Source: Azospirillum oryzae (GTDB taxonomy: Bacteria; Pseudomonadota; Alphaproteobacteria; Azospirillales; Azospirillaceae). From it: a stretch of 64,000 nucleotides of DNA. The notes under the pieces were generated by a model. The model was not told where the DNA came from, did no database searches, and saw only the letters and a program-made list of their open reading frames with translations. Location of the stretch: the NCBI RefSeq assembly GCF_900177515.1, contig NZ_FXAK01000005.1, positions 667,001-731,000 of the forward strand, given 5' to 3'. Positions within the stretch are counted from its first letter, which is position 1, and every line of letters begins with the position of its first letter. Positions 24,338 to 33,087 of the stretch are shown here, piece by piece. The position numbers were made by a program, and so were the translations under genes.

Positions 24338-25729
24338 TCAGGCCAGCTTGAAATAGCGCTTCACCAGCCCGCGCAGCTCCTCCCGCACCCCGTCGTCACC
24401 CATCGCGGTCAGCCGTTCATGCAGGCCGGCGGCGATGGCGGTGAAGCGGGCGAGCACCACCGGGTCGAAATGCTTGCCGGCCCCGTCGGCGAGGATGTCC
24501 ATGGTGGCGGCGTAGGACATCGGTTCCTTGTAGGGACGGCGGGAGGTGAGCGCGTCGAACACGTCGGCGACGGCGAAGATGCGGGCGGCGATCGGAATTG
24601 ATTCACCCTTCAGCCCGCGCGGATAGCCCGAGCCGTCGAACTTCTCGTGATGGCCGCCGACCACGTCGGCCGCATCGGCCAGCCAGTCGGACGAGCCGAC
24701 GATGTCCAGCCCATGGACGACATGGGTCTTCATCACCGCGAATTCCTCGGCGTCCAGCTTGCCGGGCTTCAGCAGGATGCTGTCGGGAATGGCGATCTTG
24801 CCGACATCGTGCAGGAAGGCGCCCTTCACCAGCTGCCGGATCGCCGCCTCCTCCAGCCCCAGCGCCTCGGCCAGTCGGATGGCCAGCACCGTCACCCGGT
24901 AATTGTGGGCGTTGGTGTCGCTGTCGCGCTTGGCGATGGCGCTGCCCAGCGCCGTCAGCATGCCGATGTTGGCGTCGAGCAGGCCGCGCGACAGCCGCAG
25001 GATGCCGCGGTTGTAGGCGCCGAAGATCGGCAGCAGGACGAGCGAGGTCCCCAGCACCGACAGCGACGACACGGCGACCACAGTGGCGGTGTCGCGCAGG
25101 ATCTCGTGCGACCGGCGGGCCGAGAGCTGGAAGACGCTTTCGAAATAGCCGAGCAGCCGGCCATCGGAATCGAGCAGCGGCTCCATCGTCTGGATGAAGA
25201 TGTGCCCGTCCAGCGTGAAGCGGTCATAGATCGCATCGCCGTTGGCGGGGAAGCCGTGCCGGGTGGCGGACAGGCGCTGTTCCGCCCATTCCGCGCCGGG
25301 TGCGACATAGTCTGCCGTCTTCCGATGGTCCGGTGCATAAAGCTCCGCGACGATGAAGTGGCCGTCGCCATGGTTCAGGCGCAACCCGTTGCGACTGGCC
25401 ATGAAGATTTGCAGCGATGCCTCCAATTCCGAATCGGCCGCGCCGGCCGCGAGCGACGAACGGGCTTCGTTCAGGAAAGCCGCCGATTCCTCCCGCGCCA
25501 GTTCGACGACCCGGCCGTCGGCGATCTCGACCTCGACCAGGAAGGCGATGCCGCCGACCGCCAGCGCCAGGAAAAGGGCGGCGCCGGCCAGCCGCAGCAG
25601 GACCGCGCGGGCGGTGGGCAACCGCATCGTCGCCACATCGGCATGGCGGCCGGACAGGGACCTGAAAAGCAGGCTGAGCCGACGCCGTTCGCCCGTCGCC
25701 GTCATCGTGCTGCCGATCCGCACGCTCAT
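24338..25729 (-). CDS. Membrane HD-GYP domain protein (cyclic-di-GMP phosphodiesterase)
   Basis: A 463-residue sensor-effector. An N-terminal membrane helix (VLLRLAGAALFLALAVGGIAF) and a second helix near residues 210-230 flank a periplasmic sensing region of about 150 residues. The C-terminal HD-GYP domain has HDVGKIAIPDSILLKPGKL, HHEKFDGSGYPRGLKG and ARIFAVADVFDALTSRRPYK, so all catalytic elements are present. It should hydrolyse cyclic-di-GMP, the same signal expected to control PelD further right. ATG at 25729 chosen; a GTG six bases upstream is also possible. It is convergent with the TetR gene, 6 bp apart. Confidence 0.9.
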   Translation of the reverse strand: MSVRIGSTMTATGERRRLSLLFRSLSGRHADVATMRLPTARAVLLRLAGAALFLALAVGGIAFLVEVEIADGRVVELAREESAAFLNEARSSLAAGAADSELEASLQIFMASRNGLRLNHGDGHFIVAELYAPDHRKTADYVAPGAEWAEQRLSATRHGFPANGDAIYDRFTLDGHIFIQTMEPLLDSDGRLLGYFESVFQLSARRSHEILRDTATVVAVSSLSVLGTSLVLLPIFGAYNRGILRLSRGLLDANIGMLTALGSAIAKRDSDTNAHNYRVTVLAIRLAEALGLEEAAIRQLVKGAFLHDVGKIAIPDSILLKPGKLDAEEFAVMKTHVVHGLDIVGSSDWLADAADVVGGHHEKFDGSGYPRGLKGESIPIAARIFAVADVFDALTSRRPYKEPMSYAATMDILADGAGKHFDPVVLARFTAIAAGLHERLTAMGDDGVREELRGLVKRYFKLA

Positions 25730-25914
25730 CGTCACACCCCGTTTGCGCCATATCCTGCTTGAGGACCGGCCGATCTAGACGACGCCCACGCCAAGCGTCA
25801 ATATCGCCGGCCCGGGTCACAGGATCCGGCGGGAGATGTTGAGACGGCGTTAAGTTCTGGCAGGCAGCGTGCCGCCGGCCGCTATTCTATGCTTATGGAA
25901 GGAACCGTATCGTG

Positions 25915-26388
25915 ATGTCCGCCTGCCCTTGCGGTTCGGGTCTTGAATTCGATCGCTGCTGCGGCCCGATCCTGGCCGGGCAGCCCGCCTCCTCCGCCGA
26001 AGCGCTGATGCGCTCGCGCTACACCGCTTTCGTCCGCCACGACATCGACCATATCGAGCGCAGTTGCGCCCCGGAAACCCACGCCGCCTTCAGCCGCGCC
26101 GACGCCGTACGGATGGTGGAGGAATGTGAATGGGGTCCCTTGACCGTCATGAAGGCGGAAGAGACCGGCGACGACGGCATGGTCGAGTTCTTCCTGACCT
26201 TCCGTCGCGACGGGGAGGACTGGCCGCTGCACGAACGGTCGCGCTTCCGCCGGATCGACGGGCGCTGGCTTTATGTCGACAGCGTCCTGAATCCGAAGGA
26301 CCCGCCGCGCCGCGTGGTGAAGGTCGGCCGCAACGACCCCTGCCCTTGCGGTTCGGGGCGCAAGCACAAGGCCTGCTGCGGGCGGTGA
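25915..26388 (+). CDS. YchJ-family protein with two SEC-C zinc motifs
   Basis: A 157-residue YchJ/UPF0225-type protein. It starts with [15 protein letters not shown] and ends with [15 protein letters not shown], two SEC-C-like zinc-binding motifs, and the middle carries the family segment [20 protein letters not shown]. The function is unknown; the family is NTF2-like. AAGGA precedes the start; GTG at 25912 is an equivalent start. Confidence 0.88.
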   Translation: MSACPCGSGLEFDRCCGPILAGQPASSAEALMRSRYTAFVRHDIDHIERSCAPETHAAFSRADAVRMVEECEWGPLTVMKAEETGDDGMVEFFLTFRRDGEDWPLHERSRFRRIDGRWLYVDSVLNPKDPPRRVVKVGRNDPCPCGSGRKHKACCGR

Positions 26389-26415
26389 ACGTCCAGCGCC
26401 CGCAGCCTTCACGCC

Positions 26416-27045
26416 TCAGCTGATGCCGAGATAACGCCCCGGCTTGTGATTGATCGCCAGTGTGATGTTGACGATGACCGCCCCAAGGATCGACAGCAGC
26501 AGCCGGTCCGGTGCCAGCACGAAGAAGGCGCCGCCCAGGATGGCGAGATCGACACCGAGCTGGAAATAGCCGGCGCGGATGCCGTAGCGCTCTTGCAGGT
26601 AGATCGCCAGGATGTTGACGCCGCCCAGGCCGGTGCGGTGGCGGAACAGCATCAGCAGGCCGGTGCCGCACAGGCCGCTGCCCACCACCGTGGCATAGAC
26701 CGGGTCCAGATGGGTGAAGCCCACCCACTGGTCGGTCAGGCGGGAGAACAGGGTCACCAGCGCCACCGCGATGAAGGTGCGGACGGTGAACTTCCAGCCC
26801 AGCCGCTTCCAGGCCAGCCAGTAGAAGGGCAGGTTGATCACGAAGAAGATGATGCCGAACTGTACCTTGGTGACGTAGCTCAGCAGCAGTGCCAAGCCGG
26901 CGGTGCTGCCCGTCAGCAGCATCGTCTTGGAATAGATCAGCATGCCCAGCGCGATGAACAGCGTGCCCATCAGCATGGCGAGCGCATCTTCATACAGCTG
27001 GTGGCGCTCCACCGCGGCGGGCGGGACCTGGAGGGTCGCGGCCAT
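26416..27045 (-). CDS. YitT-family membrane protein
   Basis: A 209-residue membrane protein of the YitT family, with about five helices. Recognisable parts are ALGMLIYSKTMLLTGSTAGL, VINLPFYWLAWKRLGWKF and RHRTGLGGVNILAIYLQERY. The function is unknown; some YitT proteins are suggested transporters. It follows the aminotransferase gene by 14 bp on the same strand and is likely cotranscribed with it. The longer open frame upstream is antisense-like shadow of the aminotransferase and was rejected. Confidence 0.85.
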   Translation of the reverse strand: MAATLQVPPAAVERHQLYEDALAMLMGTLFIALGMLIYSKTMLLTGSTAGLALLLSYVTKVQFGIIFFVINLPFYWLAWKRLGWKFTVRTFIAVALVTLFSRLTDQWVGFTHLDPVYATVVGSGLCGTGLLMLFRHRTGLGGVNILAIYLQERYGIRAGYFQLGVDLAILGGAFFVLAPDRLLLSILGAVIVNITLAINHKPGRYLGIS

Positions 27046-27059
27046 CGTCGTCCGTCCTC

Positions 27060-28232
27060 TCAGCGCAGGGCGGCGAACTTCGCCACCACGTCGTCCACCT
27101 CGGCCGTCTTCAGGCCGGCGATGTTGATGCGGCCGGAGGTCGGCATGTAGATGGCATGGTCGGCGCGCAGGCGCAGCACCTCCGCCTCGGTCAGCGGCAG
27201 CAGGGAGAACATGCCCTCCTGCTCCGCCACCGCCGCCAGGGCGGGGAAGGCGCCGGCCAGCCCGGCGGCCAGCTTGCGGCGGATGCCGGTGATGCGGGCG
27301 CGCATGGCGTCCAACTCGGCGGTCCAGTCGGCGGTCAGGGCGTCGTCGCTCAGGATGGTGCGGACCACGGCGGCGCCATGGTCGGGCGGCATCGAATAGC
27401 TGGTGCGGGCCAGCGCCATCAGGTTGGACTTGGCAAGCTCGGCGGCGGCCGGCGCGGCGGCGACGGCGAAGATGGCGCCGGTGCGCTCGCGGTAGAGGCC
27501 GAAGGACTTGGAAGACGACACGGCGACCAGCGTTTCCGGCACGGCGCCGATCAGGTGGCGCAAGCCTTCCGCATCCTCGTCCAGCCCGCGGCCGAAGCCC
27601 TGATAGGCGAGATCGACCAGCGGCAGCACGCCGCGCTTTTCCAGCACCGCCGCGATCGTCTTCCACTGGTCGAGCGACAGCGGCGCGCCGGTCGGGTTGT
27701 GGCAGCTGCCGTGCAGCAGGGCGACGTCGCCGGGCTGCGCCGCCTCAAACGCCGCGACCATGCGGTCGAACAGCACGGTCTGGCCGGCGGTGTCGAAGAA
27801 GGGATGGCTCACCACCTCCAGTCCGGCGGCGGCGAAGATGCCGACATGGTTGGGCCAGGTCGGCTGGCCGACCAGCACGCGCTTCGACCCGCCGCGCAGG
27901 ACCAGATCGGCGGCCAGACGCAGGGCGCCCGACCCGCCGGGGGTCTGCACGCCGGCGGCGGTGACCTTCGTCCCGGCTTCGCCGCCGACCAGCGACCACA
28001 GCCGCTCCAGATAGCCGGCGTCGCCCTCCAGCCCCAGATAGGACTTGCTGTCCTGCCCGTCGAGAAGCAGCCGTTCCGCCGCCTTGACCGCGCGGAAGAC
28101 CGGGGTGCGCCCCTCCTCGTCACGGTAGACCCCGACGCCGAGATCGACCTTGCCCGGCCGCGGATCCTGCTTGTAGAGGCCGATCAGGGCGAGCAGGGCG
28201 TCGTCGGGCTGGCGGGAAAGCGCGTTGAACAT
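27060..28232 (-). CDS. Aromatic/aspartate-type aminotransferase (class I, PLP)
   Basis: A 390-residue AspC/TyrB-like aminotransferase. The N-terminus reads KVDLGVGVYRDEEGRTPVF, then the substrate region HGSCHNPTGAPLSLDQW, and the PLP lysine in VSSSKSFGLYRERTG. The SCHNPTG stretch and overall form match the aspartate/aromatic subgroup Ib. It transfers amino groups between aromatic or acidic amino acids and 2-oxo acids. It is divergent from kynurenine-pathway genes with a 183-bp shared promoter region, so a role in aromatic amino-acid turnover is inferred. Confidence 0.88.
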   Translation of the reverse strand: MFNALSRQPDDALLALIGLYKQDPRPGKVDLGVGVYRDEEGRTPVFRAVKAAERLLLDGQDSKSYLGLEGDAGYLERLWSLVGGEAGTKVTAAGVQTPGGSGALRLAADLVLRGGSKRVLVGQPTWPNHVGIFAAAGLEVVSHPFFDTAGQTVLFDRMVAAFEAAQPGDVALLHGSCHNPTGAPLSLDQWKTIAAVLEKRGVLPLVDLAYQGFGRGLDEDAEGLRHLIGAVPETLVAVSSSKSFGLYRERTGAIFAVAAAPAAAELAKSNLMALARTSYSMPPDHGAAVVRTILSDDALTADWTAELDAMRARITGIRRKLAAGLAGAFPALAAVAEQEGMFSLLPLTEAEVLRLRADHAIYMPTSGRINIAGLKTAEVDDVVAKFAALR

Positions 28233-28415
28233 GGCGGTGCGTCCGGTCCTTGGTGGCGGTGAGTGCGGCCGGGTGGTCCGGCCGGTGCGATCCTCCACTT
28301 TCGCGGCCTCCGGGACAATGGTGAATTCGTTTCGTCTGATACGCTTGAGCATCGCAACGATTTGCAAAGCCATCGATTGCCGGGCATCCTCAACCGGGAA
28401 GGAGCAGTCAGATCG

Positions 28416-29609
28416 ATGACCGATTTTCAGAAGACCCGCGCCCGCTTCCGCATTCCGGACGGGGTGATCTATCTCGACGGCAACTCGCTGGGGCCGCTGC
28501 CCATCGGGGTGGAGGAGCGGGTGGCCCGCACCCTGGCCGACGAGTGGGGCGGCCAGCTGATCCGCGGCTGGAACAGCGCCGGCTGGATGGTGCAGCCGGG
28601 CAAGGTCGGCGACCGCATCGCCCGGCTGGTCGGCGCGCCGGCGGGCAGTGTCGTGGTCGGCGACACCCTGTCGATCAAGGTCTATCAGGCGCTGGCCGCC
28701 GCACTGGCGATGCGGCCCGACCGCCGGGTCATCCTGTCCGACAGCGGCAACTTCCCCACCGACCTCTACATGGCGGAGGGGCTGATCGAAACGCTGGGCC
28801 GCGGCCATGTCCTGAAGGTGGTGGCGCCGGATGAGGTGGAGGGCGCCATCGGCGAGGATGTCGCCGTGCTGATGCTGACCCAGGTCGATTACCGGACCGG
28901 GCGGCTGCACGACATGGCGGCGCTGACCGCCAAGGCCCATGCGGCGGGCGTGGTGACGGTGTGGGACCTCGCCCATTCCGCCGGTGCGCTGCCGGTCGAT
29001 CTGGCCGGCGCCGGGGCCGATTTCGCGGTCGGCTGCACCTACAAATATTTGAATGGCGGGCCGGGCGCGCCAGCCTTCATCTATGTCGCCCCGCAACATG
29101 CCGAGACGGCGCGGCCGGCCCTGTCCGGCTGGATGGGGCACGAGGCGCCCTTCGCCTTCGACCCCTCCTACCGCCCCGGTGCGGGGGTGGAGCGCATGCG
29201 CGTCGGCACCCCGCCGGTGATTGCGCTGGCGGCACTCGAGGCCGCGCTGGATGTCTGGGACGATGTCGACATGGCCGATGTCCGCAGCACCTCCATCGCG
29301 CTGTGCGACCTGTTCATCGAACTGGTCGAGGCGCAGTGCCCGATGCTGGAACTGGTCTCCCCGCGCGAGGGCTGCCGGCGCGGCAGCCAGGTGTCGTTCC
29401 GCCATCCGCAGGGCTACGCCATCATGCAGGCGCTGATCGACCGACGCGTGATCGGCGACTTCCGCGCGCCCGACGTGCTGCGCTTCGGCTTCACCCCGCT
29501 CTACATCGGCGAGGCTGAGGTGCAGGGCGCCGTCGCGATTCTGAAGCAGGTGATGGACGGCGGACTTTGGGACCGGCCCGAATACCACAAGAAGGCGATT
29601 GTGACATGA
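28416..29609 (+). CDS. kynU: Kynureninase
   Basis: A 397-residue PLP enzyme splitting kynurenine to anthranilate and alanine. Family features: [19 protein letters not shown] at the N-terminus, [14 protein letters not shown], and the PLP lysine in [21 protein letters not shown] at 28416 is preceded by GGGAAGGAG. Its stop overlaps the kynA start (ATGA), so kynU-kynA-formamidase form a coupled operon that converts tryptophan to anthranilate. The open frame before 28416 is not conserved. Confidence 0.95.
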   Translation: MTDFQKTRARFRIPDGVIYLDGNSLGPLPIGVEERVARTLADEWGGQLIRGWNSAGWMVQPGKVGDRIARLVGAPAGSVVVGDTLSIKVYQALAAALAMRPDRRVILSDSGNFPTDLYMAEGLIETLGRGHVLKVVAPDEVEGAIGEDVAVLMLTQVDYRTGRLHDMAALTAKAHAAGVVTVWDLAHSAGALPVDLAGAGADFAVGCTYKYLNGGPGAPAFIYVAPQHAETARPALSGWMGHEAPFAFDPSYRPGAGVERMRVGTPPVIALAALEAALDVWDDVDMADVRSTSIALCDLFIELVEAQCPMLELVSPREGCRRGSQVSFRHPQGYAIMQALIDRRVIGDFRAPDVLRFGFTPLYIGEAEVQGAVAILKQVMDGGLWDRPEYHKKAIVT

Positions 29610-30457
29610 GCGGGCAGGACAAGAGGGGGCCCTACGATCCGGCGTCCGAGGGCGCGCAGATGGCCTTCGACGGGCGGATGTCCTACGGCGACTATCTGCA
29701 GCTTGACCGCATCCTGGGGGCGCAGCTCCCGCGCTCCGCCGCCCATGACGAGATGCTGTTCATCATCCAGCACCAGACGTCGGAGCTGTGGATGCGGCTG
29801 GCCGTCTACGAGATCCGCGCCGCCCGCGAGGCGATCCGCGAGGACCGGCTGTCGCCCGCCTTCAAGATGCTGGCCCGCGTCGCCCGCATCTTTGAACAGT
29901 TGAACTCGGCCTGGGACGTGCTGCGCACGATGACGCCCAGCGAATACACCCGTTTCCGCGACGATCTCGGCCAGTCATCCGGCTTCCAGTCCTACCAGTA
30001 CCGGGAGATCGAATTCCTGTTGGGCAACCGCAACCCGGCGATGCTGCGGCCCCATGCGCACCGTCCGGAGATCCACGCGCTGCTGGAACAGGAACTGTCC
30101 CGCCCCAGCCTGTATGACGAGGCGCTGCGCCTGCTCGCCCGCAACGGCATTCCCGTCCCGGCGGAGGTGCTGGAGCGTGACGTGTCGCAGACCCACCAGC
30201 CCCATGACGGCGTGACCGAGGCGTGGCGGGTCATCTACCAGTCGCCCGAAACCCACTGGCCGCTCTACGAACTGGCCGAGAAGCTGGTGGATTTCGAAGA
30301 TTACTTCCGCCGCTGGCGCTTCAACCATGTCACGACGGTGGAGCGGGTGATCGGCTTCAAGCGCGGCACCGGCGGGACCGGCGGGGTGTCCTATCTGCGC
30401 AACATGCTGGCGGTGGAGCTTTTCCCGGAACTCTGGCGGGTGAGGACAGTGCTTTGA
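29606..30457 (+). CDS. kynA: Tryptophan 2,3-dioxygenase
   Basis: A 283-residue heme dioxygenase opening the indole ring of tryptophan to N-formylkynurenine. Signature parts: [30 protein letters not shown], and the C-terminal [19 protein letters not shown] with the heme His and substrate-loop residues. It is translationally coupled at both ends: ATGA overlap with kynU and TTGA overlap with the next gene. Length is normal for bacterial enzymes. Confidence 0.95.
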   Translation: MSGQDKRGPYDPASEGAQMAFDGRMSYGDYLQLDRILGAQLPRSAAHDEMLFIIQHQTSELWMRLAVYEIRAAREAIREDRLSPAFKMLARVARIFEQLNSAWDVLRTMTPSEYTRFRDDLGQSSGFQSYQYREIEFLLGNRNPAMLRPHAHRPEIHALLEQELSRPSLYDEALRLLARNGIPVPAEVLERDVSQTHQPHDGVTEAWRVIYQSPETHWPLYELAEKLVDFEDYFRRWRFNHVTTVERVIGFKRGTGGTGGVSYLRNMLAVELFPELWRVRTVL

Positions 30458-31287
30458 CGGGTTTGCACAGGATCGCGGATTGGGACGACGCCTACAGCAA
30501 CAGCGCCTACATCCCCGGCGGCGACACCTATCCCGCCCGCTGGGCGGAGCGGGCCGCCGCCTTCCGGGCGGAGCTTGCCGGCGCCGGCCGGGCGGAGCCG
30601 GACCTGCCCTATGGCGAGGGGGAGCGGGAGCGCTACGACCTGTTCCGGCCGGAGGGGCCAGCCAAGGGAACGGTGGTCTTCGTCCATGGCGGCTATTGGA
30701 TGGCCTTCGACAAGGGGCGCTGGTCGCATCTGGCGGCCGGGCCGCTCGCACGCGGCTGGGCGGTTGCCATGCCAAGCTACACGCTCTGTCCGGAGAACCG
30801 CATCGCCGGCATCACCCGGCAGGTGGCGCGGGCGGTGGAGGCCATCGCAAAGGCCGAGGCCGGGCCGCTGCGCCTGACCGGCCATTCCGCCGGCGGCCAT
30901 CTGGTCAGCCGGCTCGCCTGCGCCGATGCTCCACTGTCGGAGGAGGTAAGGGCGCGGGTGGAGCATGTCGTTTCCATCAGCGGCCTGCACGATCTGCGTC
31001 CGCTGCTGAACACCCGCATGAACGCCACGCTGCGGCTGGACGAGGCGGAGGCCGCGGCGGAAAGTCCGGCGCTGCTGCGTCCCCGGCCGGGCACCGGCAT
31101 CACCTGCTGGGTGGGGGCCGACGAGCGGCCGGAGTTCGTCCGCCAGTCGGAACTGCTCGCCAACATCTGGCTCGGGCTGGGCGCCGCCACGGCGCTGCGG
31201 CTGGCCGAGGGGCGCCACCATTTCGACGTCATCGACGATCTCGCCGATCCGGACTCCGAACTGGTGGAGACCCTGCTGACGGCGTAA
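30454..31287 (+). CDS. Alpha/beta-hydrolase, probable N-formylkynurenine formamidase
   Basis: A 277-residue alpha/beta hydrolase. It has the oxyanion motif [20 protein letters not shown] (HGGxW) and nucleophile elbow [12 protein letters not shown], with a late Asp and His near DERPEF and GRHHFDVI. This is the fold of eukaryotic-type arylformamidases, not the cyclase-like KynB common in bacteria. Together with kynU and kynA it completes the route from tryptophan to anthranilate. The start is TTG at 30454 overlapping the kynA stop. The activity is inferred from fold and operon. Confidence 0.8.
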   Translation: MTGLHRIADWDDAYSNSAYIPGGDTYPARWAERAAAFRAELAGAGRAEPDLPYGEGERERYDLFRPEGPAKGTVVFVHGGYWMAFDKGRWSHLAAGPLARGWAVAMPSYTLCPENRIAGITRQVARAVEAIAKAEAGPLRLTGHSAGGHLVSRLACADAPLSEEVRARVEHVVSISGLHDLRPLLNTRMNATLRLDEAEAAAESPALLRPRPGTGITCWVGADERPEFVRQSELLANIWLGLGAATALRLAEGRHHFDVIDDLADPDSELVETLLTA

Positions 31288-31293
31288 GCGGGA

Positions 31294-31449
31294 TCACTGG
31301 GTAAAGAACATTGCGGCGAAGACGGCGGCGGTGGCGGCGATCACCGTCACCAGCCCGTTGCGCCCCAGCGCGCGCTGGCGGTAGAGCGCCACCGCCACCA
31401 CGGTAACGGCGACGCTGGTCAGGATCAGTCCGAGCTTGGCTTCGGTCAT
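31294..31449 (-). CDS. Small membrane protein at the end of the norE cluster (51 residues)
   Basis: A short open frame encoding a single hydrophobic protein starting MTEAKLGLILTSVAVTVVAV, with two likely membrane stretches (about residues 5-22 and 33-48) separated by a basic RQRALGRNG turn. It lies 21 bp after the cytochrome oxidase subunit IV-like gene on the same strand and tail-to-tail with the formamidase gene. An upstream AGGGGAT segment may serve as ribosome site. No family recognised. A small accessory of the nitric oxide reductase or terminal oxidase type is inferred from position. Confidence 0.55.
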   Translation of the reverse strand: MTEAKLGLILTSVAVTVVAVALYRQRALGRNGLVTVIAATAAVFAAMFFTQ

Positions 31450-31470
31450 GGCGATATCCCCTGGTCTTTA

Positions 31471-31773
31471 TCAGTGCGGGCCGATCCAGCCCAGCGCGCC
31501 GGCGGCGGTGACCAGCAGGATGGCCCCGCACAGCAGCACCAGCCAGCCGGTCATCGCCAGCCGCCAGCCCGGGCCGGCCTGATCCAATTCCAGGTAATGC
31601 AGAAGGATTTCCCGTCCCTTCGCCACGGCCAGCGCCAGCAGCAGCGCCGCGCCGGCGATGCCGACGCTGCCGCCCGCGTCGCCATGGCGGGCGAACAGCA
31701 GGGTGATGGCGGTCAATCCCATCAGCACCAGCCAGGACAGCGTCAGCCGGTCGATCTTCTTGAAATGCGTCAT
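31471..31773 (-). CDS. Cytochrome c oxidase subunit IV-like small membrane protein (NorF-like position)
   Basis: A 100-residue membrane protein with three helices (LSWLVLMGLTAITLLFA, VGIAGAALLLALAVAKGREI, LAMTGWLVLLCGAILLV). It resembles prokaryotic subunit IV/NorF-type proteins found next to subunit III-like NorE. Located 11 bp after norE on the same strand. NorE and NorF-type proteins are thought to aid nitric oxide reductase activity or assembly. The family call is moderate because the sequence is mostly hydrophobic. Confidence 0.65.
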   Translation of the reverse strand: MTHFKKIDRLTLSWLVLMGLTAITLLFARHGDAGGSVGIAGAALLLALAVAKGREILLHYLELDQAGPGWRLAMTGWLVLLCGAILLVTAAGALGWIGPH

Positions 31774-31784
31774 GGCCGGTCTCC

Positions 31785-32384
31785 TCAGCGGATCAGATAG
31801 ACGAGCGGGTAGAGGATCACCCAGACCAGATCGACCATGTGCCAGAAGGCCGCCCCGGTCTCCAGATTCTCCACCAGCGTGTCGCGCCCGGACCGGCTGA
31901 CCAGCAGCAGGATGACGATTCCCAGCACCACATGCAGCGCGTGGAAGCCGGTCAGCAGGAAATAGAGGGTGAAGAAGCTGTCGGTGTCGATGGTCAGGCC
32001 GGCGCCCAGCGTCGCCGAATATTCCATCGCCTTAACCGCCAGGAACACCGATCCGACCGCCGCCGCCATCAGCATCGCCCGCCGCGCCTGCGCCACCGCG
32101 CCGCGCCGGCCGGCGGCGACGCCGCGGGCGGCCAGATAGCCGCTGGTCACCAGCACCATGGTGTTCAGCGCCCCCGCCGTGCCGTTCAGATGGGCCTGAC
32201 CCGCGGCGAAGATCGCCGGGTCCAGCACGCGGGCGATGGCGAAGCCGATGAAGGCGGCGCCGAACACCGCGAGTTCGCTGAAGATCAGGATCCACATCAT
32301 CAGGTTACCGGGCAGGGCGGCGAGGCCGACCGCCCGTTCTTCGGATCGCGTCAGTTCCAGGCCCGTCATCTCGATGTCGGCCAT
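31785..32384 (-). CDS. norE: Cytochrome c oxidase subunit III-like protein, NorE
   Basis: A 199-residue membrane protein of the heme-copper oxidase subunit III family: GNLMMWILIFSELAVFGAAF, LYFLLTGFHALHVVLGIVIL and the C-terminal AAFWHMVDLVWVILYPLVYL are typical. In denitrifiers a stand-alone copy beside norCB is NorE. It starts at ATG 32384, divergent from norC. The shared 237-bp region has a perfect FNR/NnrR-type box about 76 bp upstream of this start. Confidence 0.88.
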   Translation of the reverse strand: MADIEMTGLELTRSEERAVGLAALPGNLMMWILIFSELAVFGAAFIGFAIARVLDPAIFAAGQAHLNGTAGALNTMVLVTSGYLAARGVAAGRRGAVAQARRAMLMAAAVGSVFLAVKAMEYSATLGAGLTIDTDSFFTLYFLLTGFHALHVVLGIVILLLVSRSGRDTLVENLETGAAFWHMVDLVWVILYPLVYLIR

Positions 32385-32452
32385 ACCCAAGTCCCCGTGT
32401 CCAAACCTTGTCATCACGTGTGCGAACGATAATCCCGTGCACCGCCGGCCGG

Positions 32453-32468
32453 CTTGACCGCGGTCAAG
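32453..32468. promoter_or_regulatory. FNR/NnrR-type box shared by divergent norE and norC promoters
   Basis: CTTGACCGCGGTCAAG, a perfect 16-bp palindrome with TTGAC-N4-GTCAA half-sites, centred at 32460.5. Candidate -10 elements lie nearly symmetrically: ATTATC read leftward (32433-32428) and ATTATT rightward (32491-32496), about 30 and 33 bp from the centre. That is close to the spacing expected for an activator bound at -41.5. One dimer site could therefore serve both operons. The regulator gene is not in this window. Confidence 0.75.
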
Positions 32469-32621
32469 GAATGACCTTCCGCCACGGTCAATTATTCGCC
32501 CGACCCGTGGCGGTAAGACGCTGCGACGCCCGGCTTCAGACCCTCCGGCTTCGCGCACCCAACGCCTCCCGAACCGACCCCCACTCGACCGACAGATCGA
32601 GATTTCCAGGGATCCCGAGCG

Positions 32622-33074
32622 ATGACCGAACGCTTCACCAAGGCGGCCGCGCGAAACATCTTCTACGGCGGATCGCTGTTCTTCTTCGCGACATTCGTCG
32701 CGATGACCGCGCTCAGCCACAATTACATCGTCAACACCAGCACCGATAAGAAGGGACTGACCGAGGCGGTCGCCCGCGGCAAGCATGTGTGGGAGAAGAA
32801 CTCCTGCATCAACTGCCACACGCTGCTGGGCGAGGGCGCCTATTTCGCCCCCGAACTGGGCAATGTCTGGCTCCGCTACGGCGGCGACAAGGACCCCGAG
32901 GGCGCCGTGATGGCGCTGAAAGGCTGGATGGCGGCCCAGCCTTCCGGGATCGAGGGCCGGCGCCAGATGCCGCAGTTCAACCTGACCGAAAAAGAGGTCG
33001 AGGATCTCGCCGCCTTCCTGGAATGGACCAGCCGCATCAACACCCAGAACTGGCCGCCCAAGCTGTCGGGCTGA
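32622..33074 (+). CDS. norC: Nitric oxide reductase cytochrome c subunit
   Basis: A 150-residue membrane-anchored cytochrome c. An N-terminal helix (GGSLFFFATFVAMTALS) anchors it, then the heme motif CINCH at residues 62-66 and a distal Met in RQMPQFNLTEKE. It donates electrons to NorB in reducing nitric oxide to nitrous oxide. It is the first gene of norCBQD, 13 bp before norB, with the FNR/NnrR-type box about 160 bp upstream. Confidence 0.95.
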   Translation: MTERFTKAAARNIFYGGSLFFFATFVAMTALSHNYIVNTSTDKKGLTEAVARGKHVWEKNSCINCHTLLGEGAYFAPELGNVWLRYGGDKDPEGAVMALKGWMAAQPSGIEGRRQMPQFNLTEKEVEDLAAFLEWTSRINTQNWPPKLSG

Positions 33075-33087
33075 GGAGATTTCCGTC

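Noticed and set aside
27060..29588. A single long leftward gene joining the aminotransferase to upstream sequence
   Set aside because: Codons before 28232 are antisense to kynU and cross the intergenic region; the aminotransferase has a normal start at 28232.
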